A stretch of 7,915 nucleotides of DNA from an uncultured Bdellovibrio sp. (lineage in GTDB: Bacteria; Bdellovibrionota; Bdellovibrionia; Bdellovibrionales; Bdellovibrionaceae). Positions 1 through 6,584 of the stretch are shown here, piece by piece. The stretch covers positions 1 through 7,915 of the forward strand of contig CALMPX010000286.1 in NCBI GenBank assembly GCA_937871355.1, given 5' to 3'. The translations under genes and the position numbers were made by a program. Each line of letters begins with the position of its first letter. Positions within the stretch are counted from its first letter, which is position 1. Below the pieces are notes generated by a model, which did no database searches, had not been told where the DNA came from, and saw only the letters and a list, made by a program, of their open reading frames with translations.

Positions 1-164
1 TCTAATATGAGAAAGAAATTTATTTCCAAGTCCTTCCCCCGTGCTTGCTCCTTTCACTAATCCAGCAATGTCCACAAATTCCATAACAGTTGGAATAATT
101 TTCTTAGGTTTATAAATCTCTGCCAAACGATTTAGTCTTCTATCTGGAACTTCAACAATTCCTT
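1..164 (-). pseudogene. ychF: Internal fragment of the GTPase YchF/OLA1, joined in frame to murF
   Basis: These codons, read as residues 281-334 of the murF frame, match the region of YchF that runs through switch II. They give [14 protein letters not shown], then [21 protein letters not shown] (309-320 region, with the G3 motif DIAG at 311-314) and [13 protein letters not shown]. Compared from memory with E. coli YchF this corresponds to about residues 42-95. The first 41 residues of that family, including the P-loop GLPNVGKST, are absent, so the fragment could not bind nucleotide as a GTPase. The segment is open at the window edge, so the rest of YchF may continue beyond it. It may be the true ychF locus joined wrongly to murF, or a rearranged fragment. 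Family recognition is strong; the pseudogene label is only a placeholder for a broken copy. Confidence 0.8.
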
Positions 165-1002
165 GAACTGTGGCGATTTGTCCGTAAATACTGAGTCCAC
201 TTTGTGTGGCTTTTTGGATTTTAAAATAGACATCAGCATCTTTGTTTTTCTGAGAAAAACTAAGCATTCGCCCTGCTGGAAATTTTTTGGCCGTCGGATA
301 CATCATATCAAATGTCAAATCTTGATCCTGATTAAAAATGCGAACAGTTTTTTCGCTGGAATCTAAATAAATTTCTCGTTTAGCTTCGGCAATTTTTTGT
401 ACTGTTTGAAAAAATTCGATATGAGCTTTACCGACCATGGTACAAACCACATAATCAGGATCTGCGATTTCTACCAGACGCGTGATTTCGCCGGCGTGAT
501 TCATTCCCATTTCAATCACGGCAAAAGCGGCTTCCACTGGAGTATTCAATAATGTCAGCGGCACTCCCCAGTGATTATTAAAGCTTCCTTGATTAAAATG
601 TGTGGTTTTATATTCATTAAGAATAGCCGCCGTAAATTCTTTAGTTGTCGTTTTTCCATTTGATCCGGTGATGGCGATCATTTTCGTCGACAAAGTTTTA
701 CGGTATTCATGAGCAAAATTTTGCAATGCTAAAAGCGTATCGTCGACCAAAACGATGCTGATTTGTTTTTTAAGCTCTTCAAATTTTGAATCTAAACGGT
801 GAACGATCAGCAAGCCGGCGCCGGCCTTTACCGCTTGATCCAAATAATCATGGGCATCATACTGATCACCTTTAAGCGCGATGAATATTTTATTTTTTAA
901 GTCCTGACGAGTATCCGTTCCGATTTCATCGAAACCTTTTTGAAAAGTGGAAACATTTTTTCCTTTTGTCCATTGAGTGATATCATCTAAAGTCCACTTC
1001 AT
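1..1002 (-). CDS. murF: MurF (UDP-MurNAc-tripeptide:D-Ala-D-Ala ligase), N-terminal part, chimeric at its 3' end and open at the window edge
   Basis: MurF is the cytoplasmic ATP-dependent ligase that adds D-Ala-D-Ala to the UDP-MurNAc-tripeptide made by MurE. Residues 1 to about 280 look like a normal MurF. An N-terminal substrate-binding domain carries GTDTR near 28-32. The ATP-binding loop is [11 protein letters not shown] (112-122), followed by [12 protein letters not shown] (141-152), [10 protein letters not shown] (164-173) and GKAHIEFF (191-198). The start is ATG at 1002. AGGAA (1008-1012) precedes it by 5 nt and overlaps the murE stop codon. From about residue 281 the frame no longer resembles MurF. 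The expected GxHN, PGR and YNANP motifs and the whole C-terminal domain are absent, and the residues read as YchF/OLA1 instead. There is no stop before position 1, so 334 codons are visible. The protein as read should not work as a MurF. MurF identity of the 5' part is secure; the status of the join is not. Confidence 0.88.
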   Translation of the reverse strand, partial: MKWTLDDITQWTKGKNVSTFQKGFDEIGTDTRQDLKNKIFIALKGDQYDAHDYLDQAVKAGAGLLIVHRLDSKFEELKKQISIVLVDDTLLALQNFAHEYRKTLSTKMIAITGSNGKTTTKEFTAAILNEYKTTHFNQGSFNNHWGVPLTLLNTPVEAAFAVIEMGMNHAGEITRLVEIADPDYVVCTMVGKAHIEFFQTVQKIAEAKREIYLDSSEKTVRIFNQDQDLTFDMMYPTAKKFPAGRMLSFSQKNKDADVYFKIQKATQSGLSIYGQIATVQGIVEVPDRRLNRLAEIYKPKKIIPTVMEFVDIAGLVKGASTGEGLGNKFLSHIR

Positions 1003-1013
1003 ATAAATTCCTA
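1003..1013 (-). promoter_or_regulatory. Shine-Dalgarno of murF overlapping the murE stop codon
   Basis: On the minus strand the murE stop TAG (1013-1011) is part of AGGAA (1012-1008), which sits 5 nt before the ATG of murF. Ribosomes ending murE would therefore stop on the murF initiation site. This suggests translational coupling and supports both the murF start and a shared transcript. Confidence 0.7.
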
Positions 1014-2522
1014 ATAAGTTAAATATTTATGCGCCACTTCTAAATCACTGAAGTGTATTTTTTCGTGTCCGATAATTTGGTAATCTTCATGGCCTTTGCC
1101 TGCGATCAGGATCACGTCATCTTCGGTCGCCATTTCGATGGCGAAACGGATCGCTTGTTCACGATCGATTTCACTTTTTATATTCTGGTAGTTAGTCGGA
1201 ATACCGGCCTCTATATCTTTAATAATTTGAGCAGGAACTTCGGTGCGAGGATTATCCGAAGTTATCACCACATAATCACTTCGTAAGCAGGCTATTTTTG
1301 CCATTTCCGAACGTTTGGTTTTATCACGATCTCCGCCACAGCCAAAAATACAAATCAGTTTACCTTGAGATTTACTTTCTATCTGAATTTTTCTTAATGA
1401 TTGAAGTGAATTTTCTAAAGCGTCCGGAGTATGCGCGTAGTCGACGAAAACGGTTTTAAGGGATCTGCTCGTGATCACTTTCTGAAGACGTCCTGGAATA
1501 CCATTAAACGTTAAAAGGGCTTCAATAGCTTGATCCAAAGAAAGACCACACGTTAATGATGTCACTAAACAAGCCACCACGTTGTAAACTGTGTGAACTC
1601 CTGGTATTCGAATCTTAATTTCTTTAGTTTCGAGTGGCGTCGTTAAATCAAAAATGGTTTCATTAAAATCCATTTTTTTTATTTTAAAAGAAAAATCAGC
1701 TTCGTCAGAATTTTGCCCGTATGTCCATACAATGACCGGTTCTGCAGTTTTGAGTATTCGACCATATTTATCATCAATATTGACCACGGCAAACAAGGGA
1801 CGCTTTTTTGATGACCACATCAAATCAGTAAATAGCTTTTGCTTGGCCGCAAAGTAATTTTGCATATTTTTATGATAATCTAAATGATCTAAGGTTAAAT
1901 TTGTAAAGACCACCGTATTGAAATGCACACTGTTGGCGCGCTTTTGTTCCAGCGCATGAGAAGAAACCTCCATAGCAGCAGCAAAAGCTCGCTCTTGAAC
2001 AAAATCATTCAAGCGGGATTGTAACGTCACCGGGTCCGGTGTGGTCATCTGAGAATCCCAGATTTTATCACCCACGCGATGATTTACAGTTCCCATGACA
2101 CCCGTTAATTTTTTATTATAATTTAAAATATGTTCTAAGATGTAGGTGATCGATGTTTTACCGTTTGTGCCGGTCACACCGATACAAAATAATTTATCCG
2201 AAGGAAATTCATAAAATTTTGCTGCGATCAAATCCAACGCTTCACGTGACGATGGCACAATATAAACCAGTCCTGAAAATGATTCGGGAACATTTAATTC
2301 ATTTTCAACGACTAAGGCTATGGCGCCCTTATCGATAGCTTGAGGTATAAATTGATGACCGTCATTTTTTAAACCAGGAACAGCAAAGAAAACAGAATCC
2401 TTGATCGATTTTTGAGTATCAAAAAAAAGCCCCGTAACTTCGGTCTCCAAAAAAGCAGACTGCATTTGATTACGCGGCGACAAGAGGTGAATAAAATCTG
2501 AAAAAAGTTGCTGTAGTTTCAC
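1011..2522 (-). CDS. murE: MurE, UDP-MurNAc-L-Ala-D-Glu:meso-diaminopimelate ligase
   Basis: MurE is the cytoplasmic ligase that adds the third residue of the peptidoglycan stem peptide. With a GTG start at 2522 the protein has 503 residues, close to the family norm. Visible motifs are the ATP loop TGTNGKTS (117-124), TTPDP (160-164), [12 protein letters not shown] (184-195), DHLDYH (212-217) with the likely carbamylated lysine K227 in FAAK, GIPGRLQ (341-347), [11 protein letters not shown] (360-370), [12 protein letters not shown] (393-404) and GKGHE (475-479). DNPR at 423-426 is the signature for meso-diaminopimelate rather than lysine. The frame stays open upstream to a TTG at 2570, but those extra residues are not MurE-like and would overlap the esterase gene. 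The product from GTG begins MKLQQLF, as expected. Its AGGA (2526-2529) is only 3 nt from the GTG, which is short, so the start is less certain than the identity. murF follows after 8 bp. Confidence 0.95.
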   Translation of the reverse strand: MKLQQLFSDFIHLLSPRNQMQSAFLETEVTGLFFDTQKSIKDSVFFAVPGLKNDGHQFIPQAIDKGAIALVVENELNVPESFSGLVYIVPSSREALDLIAAKFYEFPSDKLFCIGVTGTNGKTSITYILEHILNYNKKLTGVMGTVNHRVGDKIWDSQMTTPDPVTLQSRLNDFVQERAFAAAMEVSSHALEQKRANSVHFNTVVFTNLTLDHLDYHKNMQNYFAAKQKLFTDLMWSSKKRPLFAVVNIDDKYGRILKTAEPVIVWTYGQNSDEADFSFKIKKMDFNETIFDLTTPLETKEIKIRIPGVHTVYNVVACLVTSLTCGLSLDQAIEALLTFNGIPGRLQKVITSRSLKTVFVDYAHTPDALENSLQSLRKIQIESKSQGKLICIFGCGGDRDKTKRSEMAKIACLRSDYVVITSDNPRTEVPAQIIKDIEAGIPTNYQNIKSEIDREQAIRFAIEMATEDDVILIAGKGHEDYQIIGHEKIHFSDLEVAHKYLTY

Positions 2523-2536
2523 AAGTCCTAGGCTAA

Positions 2537-2542
2537 TATAAT
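2537..2542 (+). promoter_or_regulatory. Candidate -10 element (TATAAT) for the esterase gene
   Basis: A perfect TATAAT lies 10 nt before the ATG at 2553. No convincing -35 box is found 15-19 bp upstream, and there is no TG extension. If used, transcription would begin around 2549-2550, giving a leader of only about 3-4 nt. The site falls within the 30 bp between the divergent murE and esterase starts. The match could be chance in an AT-rich spacer. Confidence 0.4.
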
Positions 2543-2552
2543 TCAACCTATT

Positions 2553-3239
2553 ATGCAAAAACCTATTCAATATTTAGATGATATTCAACATCCTCACGAT
2601 CCAGACGCTTACTGGGTCTTCTTATTCCATGGTTTCGGAGCCGACGCGTCGGATTTGAAAAGCCTTTCTGAAGTTCTGACTCCTCAAAATAAGAAAATAA
2701 ATTGGATTTTTCCTAATGGAGTCTTCAGCGTACCTATAGCGCCGATGATGTCGGGCCGCGCTTGGTGGCCTTTAACTCTATCCCAACTTCCAACGGATTG
2801 GTCTTTATACACTCCTCCTGAATTATCACAGATTTTACCAGCTATCTGGAAGATGATCGATTCATTTAAGATTCCTTGGAACAAAGTCATTCTTGGTGGG
2901 TTCTCTCAAGGTGCTATGCTCGCCACAGAAGTTTATTTATCCGCTCCGGAAATGCCTGCAGGATTAATCAGTTTATCTGGTGCTCTGATTCGTAAAAATG
3001 AATGGAGTGCAAAGTTAGCTCAAAGACAAAAAGAAGCCACCACTTCCGGAAAAACTTTAAAAGCTTTTTTCTCTCACGGAGAAAATGATCCTGTTTTACC
3101 TTCAAGTGGCACACAAAAATTAATTCAGATGTTTAAAGCTCATGGATTTCAATGTGACTTTGCTTCGTTTCGAGGAGGTCACGAAATTCCTATGCCTGCC
3201 GTCACGAAAGCTCATAGCTATCTAAATGCGATTACATAA
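2553..3239 (+). CDS. Serine esterase of the phospholipase/carboxylesterase family (alpha/beta hydrolase)
   Basis: This 228-residue protein has the layout of the small cytoplasmic phospholipase/carboxylesterase family (Pfam Abhydrolase_2; YpfH and EstB types). The oxyanion-hole motif is HGFGA (26-30). WIFPNG (51-56) and a tryptophan-rich RAWWPL stretch (69-74) follow. The nucleophile elbow is GFSQG with Ser118. The likely acid is Asp179 in GENDPVLP, and the likely catalytic His210 lies in GGHEIP. No signal peptide or membrane segment is seen. The family cleaves ester or acyl bonds; the true substrate cannot be told from sequence. The gene has no clear Shine-Dalgarno, and a TATAAT just upstream hints at a nearly leaderless mRNA. 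It lies in opposite orientation between ftsI and murE. Its stop is separated by one base from the ftsI stop, and its start is 30 bp from the murE start. A link to cell wall metabolism is suggested only by position. Confidence 0.88.
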   Translation: MQKPIQYLDDIQHPHDPDAYWVFLFHGFGADASDLKSLSEVLTPQNKKINWIFPNGVFSVPIAPMMSGRAWWPLTLSQLPTDWSLYTPPELSQILPAIWKMIDSFKIPWNKVILGGFSQGAMLATEVYLSAPEMPAGLISLSGALIRKNEWSAKLAQRQKEATTSGKTLKAFFSHGENDPVLPSSGTQKLIQMFKAHGFQCDFASFRGGHEIPMPAVTKAHSYLNAIT

Positions 3240-3240
3240 A

Positions 3241-5220
3241 TTATTCTTTTAAATAAATAGTCATGTTACGATCTGGCCCGAAAGCTTCGCCAGCCTCTGG
3301 ACTTGTTCGATAAACGCGTCCACTCGATCCGATAATTTTTAGTTTAATTTCTTTTTCCGCCGTCTTTTGAATCGCTTCACGTAATGATAATGTTTTCAAT
3401 TCCGGAGCCGATGTTAGCACCGAAGACAAACTTCCCAATTGCTCGTCTGAAAAAGTTTTTAATTTTTCATCTTGAGCGGCTTGGGCGTTCTCTGAGGCAA
3501 TTTCCGCTGTTTCAGCAACGGGTGCGTTTTCAGCTAAAGTTGCCGCCGGAGAAATTCCATCTTTGCGAATGGCATATGAAGCAATGCTTGAAAATAATGG
3601 AGCCGCGACGGCGGCTCCATAGTACCCATTCTTTTTCGGATGATCTATCGCTACATATATAACGTACTGCGGATCATGAGCTGGAATAAAGCCGGCAAAA
3701 CTTCCGATATAAGCATTCTTCAAATATCCACGTCCGTTTAGACTAATTTTTTGAGCTGTTCCGGTTTTTCCACCAACAACATAACCAGGAACACGCGCAC
3801 CGGCACCTGATCCTTTAACGGTGACTCCGACTAACATCTCTTTCATTTGCGCGGCCACTTCGTCTGACAAAACTTTAGTCGATGGACGCTCTTTTAATTT
3901 ATCAGTTTCGTTCGTCTCTAAATCTGTAATGCTTTCAACAATATGAGGTGTGTTCAAATACCCCCCATTGGCCAACGAAGCGTAGGCGTTAGCCAACTGC
4001 AATGGTGTAACGGTAATACCTTGTCCAAAGGAAACGTTAGCTAATAAGTGATCACTCCATGGAAGGCCGACCATGATTCCTTTGGCTTCGCCAGGCATAT
4101 CAATATTTGTACGCGATCCAAAGCCAAATTTTTTCAAAGTTTGCTGAACTTCGGTTGCACCTAATTTCAAAGCGATTTTACTTGTACCGATATTTGATGA
4201 GTAGGCTAAAATTTCACTCACGGTAATTAAACCCTGAGCATGATTTTTTTCTGCTTCTCTGATTGTTCTTTTTCCAATTTTAAAAGCACCATTTTCACAA
4301 AATATTTTAGAATCTGGTGTGTAGATTTTTTTCTCTAAAGCATCAGCCAATATAAATGATTTCAATGTACTACCTGGTTCATAGGTATCTGTAACAGATT
4401 TATTACGACGATTATTTGAATTAAACTTTTGCGGATTATTCAGATCATAATGGGGAAGGCTGACAATAGCACGAACAGCTGACGTTTTTGCATCTAAGAC
4501 GACAGCATAGGCTCCATCAGCCTCATGCTTTTTCATCGCTTGCATCATTTCCGTTTCAACAAAATATTGTAAATCAGAATCAATCGTTAACTTAACTTCT
4601 TTTCCCTGTGGAGTTTCTTTGAAAACCATTCCGTCTTGTAAAAGGGGTCGACCTTTAGCATCTTTTCTTAAGGAGACCTTTTTACTTTCACCTTGAAGTT
4701 CATGATCTAAAGATAATTCAATTCCTTCAAGCCCTTGTCCTTCTTTGCCAACAAAACCCAGCGTCGACGATAAAAGATAATCATTAGGATAAACACGACG
4801 CCACTCTTCGACGAAGCCTAATCCTTTAATTTTTTTCTCTTTTAATTTGTCGACGATTTCACTTGCAACCAAGCGCTCAATCCAAACGAAGCGTTTATCT
4901 TTGTCTTTTAATTTAGAATAAATCTTAGCATAGGGCTCGGTTAAGTATTTCGACAACAGTTGCGCTGTTTGCTTTCTATTTTCTAAAGCTTTGGGATCAA
5001 CATAGACTGAATACGCAGGTGCTGACATGGCTAATTCTTTTCCATTTATATCTACAATATTTCCTCGACGAGAAGGTAACGTGACTACAGTTTGAAACTG
5101 GCGCGCTTGCAATGTATTTAATTTTTCATGAGGTAAAAATTGTAAGTAAGCAGCTCGGGCCAGTAAAATTCCCCAAAGCGATATAATAAAAATAAATAAC
5201 GAAATAATTTTAGCTTTCAA
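3241..5220 (-). CDS. ftsI: FtsI/PBP3-type septal peptidoglycan transpeptidase with C-terminal PASTA domain
   Basis: This class B penicillin-binding protein (659 residues) crosslinks peptidoglycan at the division septum. It begins with a short cytoplasmic end and a membrane anchor (about 5-25). The pedestal domain follows, with RRGNIVDINGKELA (51-64), a stretch typical of the family. The transpeptidase domain has all three active-site motifs: STLK (284-287, nucleophile Ser284), SSN (341-343) and KTGT (485-488). An alanine- and glutamate-rich linker (about 558-586) leads to a PASTA-like domain (about 604-657, SLREAIQKTAEKEIKLKI then SPEAGE). E. coli FtsI lacks such a tail. The start is TTG at 5220, supported by AAGGA (5227-5231) 6 nt upstream. 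That site overlaps the ftsL stop codon, suggesting translational coupling. The gene ends one base from the convergent esterase stop. A specialised paralogue is possible, but the position after ftsL argues for the septal enzyme. Confidence 0.95.
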   Translation of the reverse strand: MKAKIISLFIFIISLWGILLARAAYLQFLPHEKLNTLQARQFQTVVTLPSRRGNIVDINGKELAMSAPAYSVYVDPKALENRKQTAQLLSKYLTEPYAKIYSKLKDKDKRFVWIERLVASEIVDKLKEKKIKGLGFVEEWRRVYPNDYLLSSTLGFVGKEGQGLEGIELSLDHELQGESKKVSLRKDAKGRPLLQDGMVFKETPQGKEVKLTIDSDLQYFVETEMMQAMKKHEADGAYAVVLDAKTSAVRAIVSLPHYDLNNPQKFNSNNRRNKSVTDTYEPGSTLKSFILADALEKKIYTPDSKIFCENGAFKIGKRTIREAEKNHAQGLITVSEILAYSSNIGTSKIALKLGATEVQQTLKKFGFGSRTNIDMPGEAKGIMVGLPWSDHLLANVSFGQGITVTPLQLANAYASLANGGYLNTPHIVESITDLETNETDKLKERPSTKVLSDEVAAQMKEMLVGVTVKGSGAGARVPGYVVGGKTGTAQKISLNGRGYLKNAYIGSFAGFIPAHDPQYVIYVAIDHPKKNGYYGAAVAAPLFSSIASYAIRKDGISPAATLAENAPVAETAEIASENAQAAQDEKLKTFSDEQLGSLSSVLTSAPELKTLSLREAIQKTAEKEIKLKIIGSSGRVYRTSPEAGEAFGPDRNMTIYLKE

Positions 5221-5233
5221 ATCTTATCCTTTA
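5221..5233 (-). promoter_or_regulatory. Shine-Dalgarno that sets the TTG start of ftsI and overlaps the ftsL stop
   Basis: The ftsL stop TAA (5233-5231) runs directly into AAAGGAT (5232-5226). A 6-nt spacer then leads to TTG at 5220. Good spacing, and the membrane anchor that begins immediately afterwards, favour this TTG. The overlap suggests coupled translation of ftsL and ftsI. Confidence 0.75.
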
Positions 5234-5542
5234 TTTAGTCGCCACAATCGTGCTCAGGTGAATAATTTGTTTATCTGTAGCCCGCTTTAAAGTTAATTTT
5301 CCTTTGGCAATGTTTTCAACAAATTGGGGGCGAGATAATTTAACTAACTGAATTTCTTTCTGCTTTTTGAACTCTGCAACTTTTTTAAATTCGCGGGTTA
5401 ATTTAAGTACAGCATAAGACATACGACGCTCTTCCATTTTTAGAAAAACCAAAGTAAAAAGAGTAAAAATGATAAAGCATACGCTTATGAATGGTTTGAA
5501 ATGTCGTGCTTGTGCACTTAACTTTGAACGACCTGAGTTCAT
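5231..5542 (-). CDS. ftsL: FtsL-like cell division protein
   Basis: FtsL is a small bitopic division protein that, with FtsB and FtsQ, activates the FtsW-FtsI synthase. This 103-residue product has the right architecture: a basic cytoplasmic N-terminus (1-16), one membrane segment (about 17-34), then a charged, probably coiled-coil periplasmic stretch (about 37-70). The C-terminal part runs RPQFVENIAKGKLTLK then QIIHL, resembling the conserved end of FtsL. Sequence conservation in this family is low, so the call leans on size, topology and position between rsmH and ftsI. The ATG at 5542 is preceded by GGAG (5550-5553) with a 7-nt spacer. The rsmH stop lies 40 bp upstream. Confidence 0.85.
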   Translation of the reverse strand: MNSGRSKLSAQARHFKPFISVCFIIFTLFTLVFLKMEERRMSYAVLKLTREFKKVAEFKKQKEIQLVKLSRPQFVENIAKGKLTLKRATDKQIIHLSTIVATK

Positions 5543-5582
5543 CCTGAATCTCCGACTTTTTTAAATTTTAAGCGCGTTTTCT

Positions 5583-6506
5583 TTAAGACTGATCCCGCTG
5601 AGCTCGTCTAAGTGCAAACTTATCCGGCTTAACTGGTTCAGGGCCTTTCTGAAAAACCCGCAACTTGGCACTCCGTGCCCTTGGATTTATTTTACACTCC
5701 TCGTCAGAGGGCGCAATAACTTTTTTACTCACGGGAAAACCAGTCTTGTTCTGTTTGAAAAGATTTTTGACCAAACGATCCTCGAGCGAATGAAACGTAA
5801 TAACGGAAATTCGACCTCCGTCGTTCAGTTGATCAATCAATAATGGCAAAGCTTCTTCGACCACGTCCAACTCGCGATTTACAACTAGCCTTAAGGCCAT
5901 AAAATATTGAGTGGCCGGATGAAAACCTTTTTTATGCCAGCCGTCGACTCGTTCAATCAAACTCGATAACTGCAAAGTCGTTTCGTATGGTTTTGCGACT
6001 CGATCTTTTATGATGGCCTTAACCACGTGATAAGGATTAGGAACTTCTCCAAATTCTTTAAAAACGCGCATCAGATCTTCTTCTGAAAATTGATTCAAAA
6101 TTTTCGCGGCAGTTCGCTCTGATTTTTGATTCATTCGCATATCCAATGGACCATCTTTATTAAAACTAAAACCGCGATCAGCCACGTCCAGCTGCGGTGA
6201 GCTGACACCGAGATCCAAAAGAATCATATCAAATTTTGTATTTTTGGAGTTGTGATGATGAGCAAATTCTAAAAAATTTTCATGAGTGATTTCAACGTGA
6301 GGAAAATGCGATTTAGCGTGTTCAATAGCGATTAAATCTTGGTCGCAAGCATACATTTTTTGAGGCTTATACCTTTGAAAAATTCCAGCGGCATGTCCTC
6401 CTCGTCCAAAAGTTCCATCGAAGTAAACAAGATCCGGCCGGCCCGCAAAAACCGAGAAAGAATCCATAACTTCATTAAATAAAACGGGAACATGAACGAC
6501 TAACAT
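5583..6506 (-). CDS. rsmH: RsmH (MraW), 16S rRNA cytosine-1402 N4-methyltransferase
   Basis: RsmH uses S-adenosylmethionine to methylate N4 of C1402 in 16S rRNA and is commonly found near the start of dcw clusters. The 307-residue protein shows the full set of family motifs. These are the SAM-binding loop DGTFGRGGH (30-38), CDQD (54-57), LDLGVSSPQLD (97-107), DGPLDMRM (118-125), HPATQYFMALR (196-206), VITFHSLEDR (235-244) and NPRARSAKLR (274-283). The frame extends upstream to a TTG at 6560, but that extension is unlike the family and runs across the promoter. ATG at 6506 is chosen because GAGGT (6515-6519) lies 8 nt before it and the product starts MLVVHVPVLFNEVM, as expected. ftsL follows after 40 bp. 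No mraZ gene lies upstream. Confidence 0.96.
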   Translation of the reverse strand: MLVVHVPVLFNEVMDSFSVFAGRPDLVYFDGTFGRGGHAAGIFQRYKPQKMYACDQDLIAIEHAKSHFPHVEITHENFLEFAHHHNSKNTKFDMILLDLGVSSPQLDVADRGFSFNKDGPLDMRMNQKSERTAAKILNQFSEEDLMRVFKEFGEVPNPYHVVKAIIKDRVAKPYETTLQLSSLIERVDGWHKKGFHPATQYFMALRLVVNRELDVVEEALPLLIDQLNDGGRISVITFHSLEDRLVKNLFKQNKTGFPVSKKVIAPSDEECKINPRARSAKLRVFQKGPEPVKPDKFALRRAQRDQS

Positions 6507-6531
6507 GCACTTGTACCTCGACTTAGGGTTT

Positions 6532-6560
6532 ATATTAGGACTGTAAAAATTGTGCGTCAA
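6532..6560 (-). promoter_or_regulatory. Sigma-70 type promoter of the rsmH-ftsL-ftsI operon
   Basis: On the minus strand TTGACG (6560-6555, 5 of 6 to consensus) is followed by a 17-bp spacer and TAATAT (6537-6532, 4 of 6). Transcription would start near 6525, giving a leader of about 19 nt that contains the rsmH Shine-Dalgarno GAGGT (6519-6515). The geometry is ideal. The -35 box meets that of the divergent gene. Confidence 0.65.
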
Positions 6561-6578
6561 GACAGAATGAAATACTAT
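6550..6578 (+). promoter_or_regulatory. Candidate promoter of the zinc-ribbon gene
   Basis: TTGTGC (6550-6555, 3 of 6) is separated by 17 bp from TACTAT (6573-6578, 4 of 6). Transcription would start at about the ATG at 6585, so the mRNA would be leaderless, in keeping with the lack of a Shine-Dalgarno there. The box matches are modest. An upstream GTG at 6552 with AGGA 11 nt before it is the competing reading and would need a different promoter. Confidence 0.35.
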
Positions 6579-6584
6579 ATTTCC

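Noticed and set aside
163..366. Plus-strand open frame of 67 codons opposite murF
   Set aside because: It lies antisense to clear MurF coding sequence, has no ribosome site and resembles nothing known.
1053..2338. Three plus-strand open frames (1053-1286, 1654-1857, 2153-2338) opposite murE
   Set aside because: All are shadows of murE, whose motifs run through the whole region; none has a credible start signal.
2523..2570. Extended murE start at TTG 2570
   Set aside because: The extra 16 residues are not MurE-like and would overlap the esterase start; GTG 2522 gives a typical N-terminus.
2684..2890. Minus-strand open frame opposite the esterase
   Set aside because: It covers the esterase region just upstream of the Ser118 elbow on the other strand, and its product has no domain features.
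3384..3662. Plus-strand open frame of 92 codons opposite ftsI
   Set aside because: It lies antisense to the PASTA linker and the end of the transpeptidase domain; the composition is explained by ftsI.
6507..6560. Extended rsmH start at TTG 6560
   Set aside because: The extension crosses a well-formed promoter for rsmH, while ATG 6506 has a strong, well-spaced Shine-Dalgarno and the family N-terminus.
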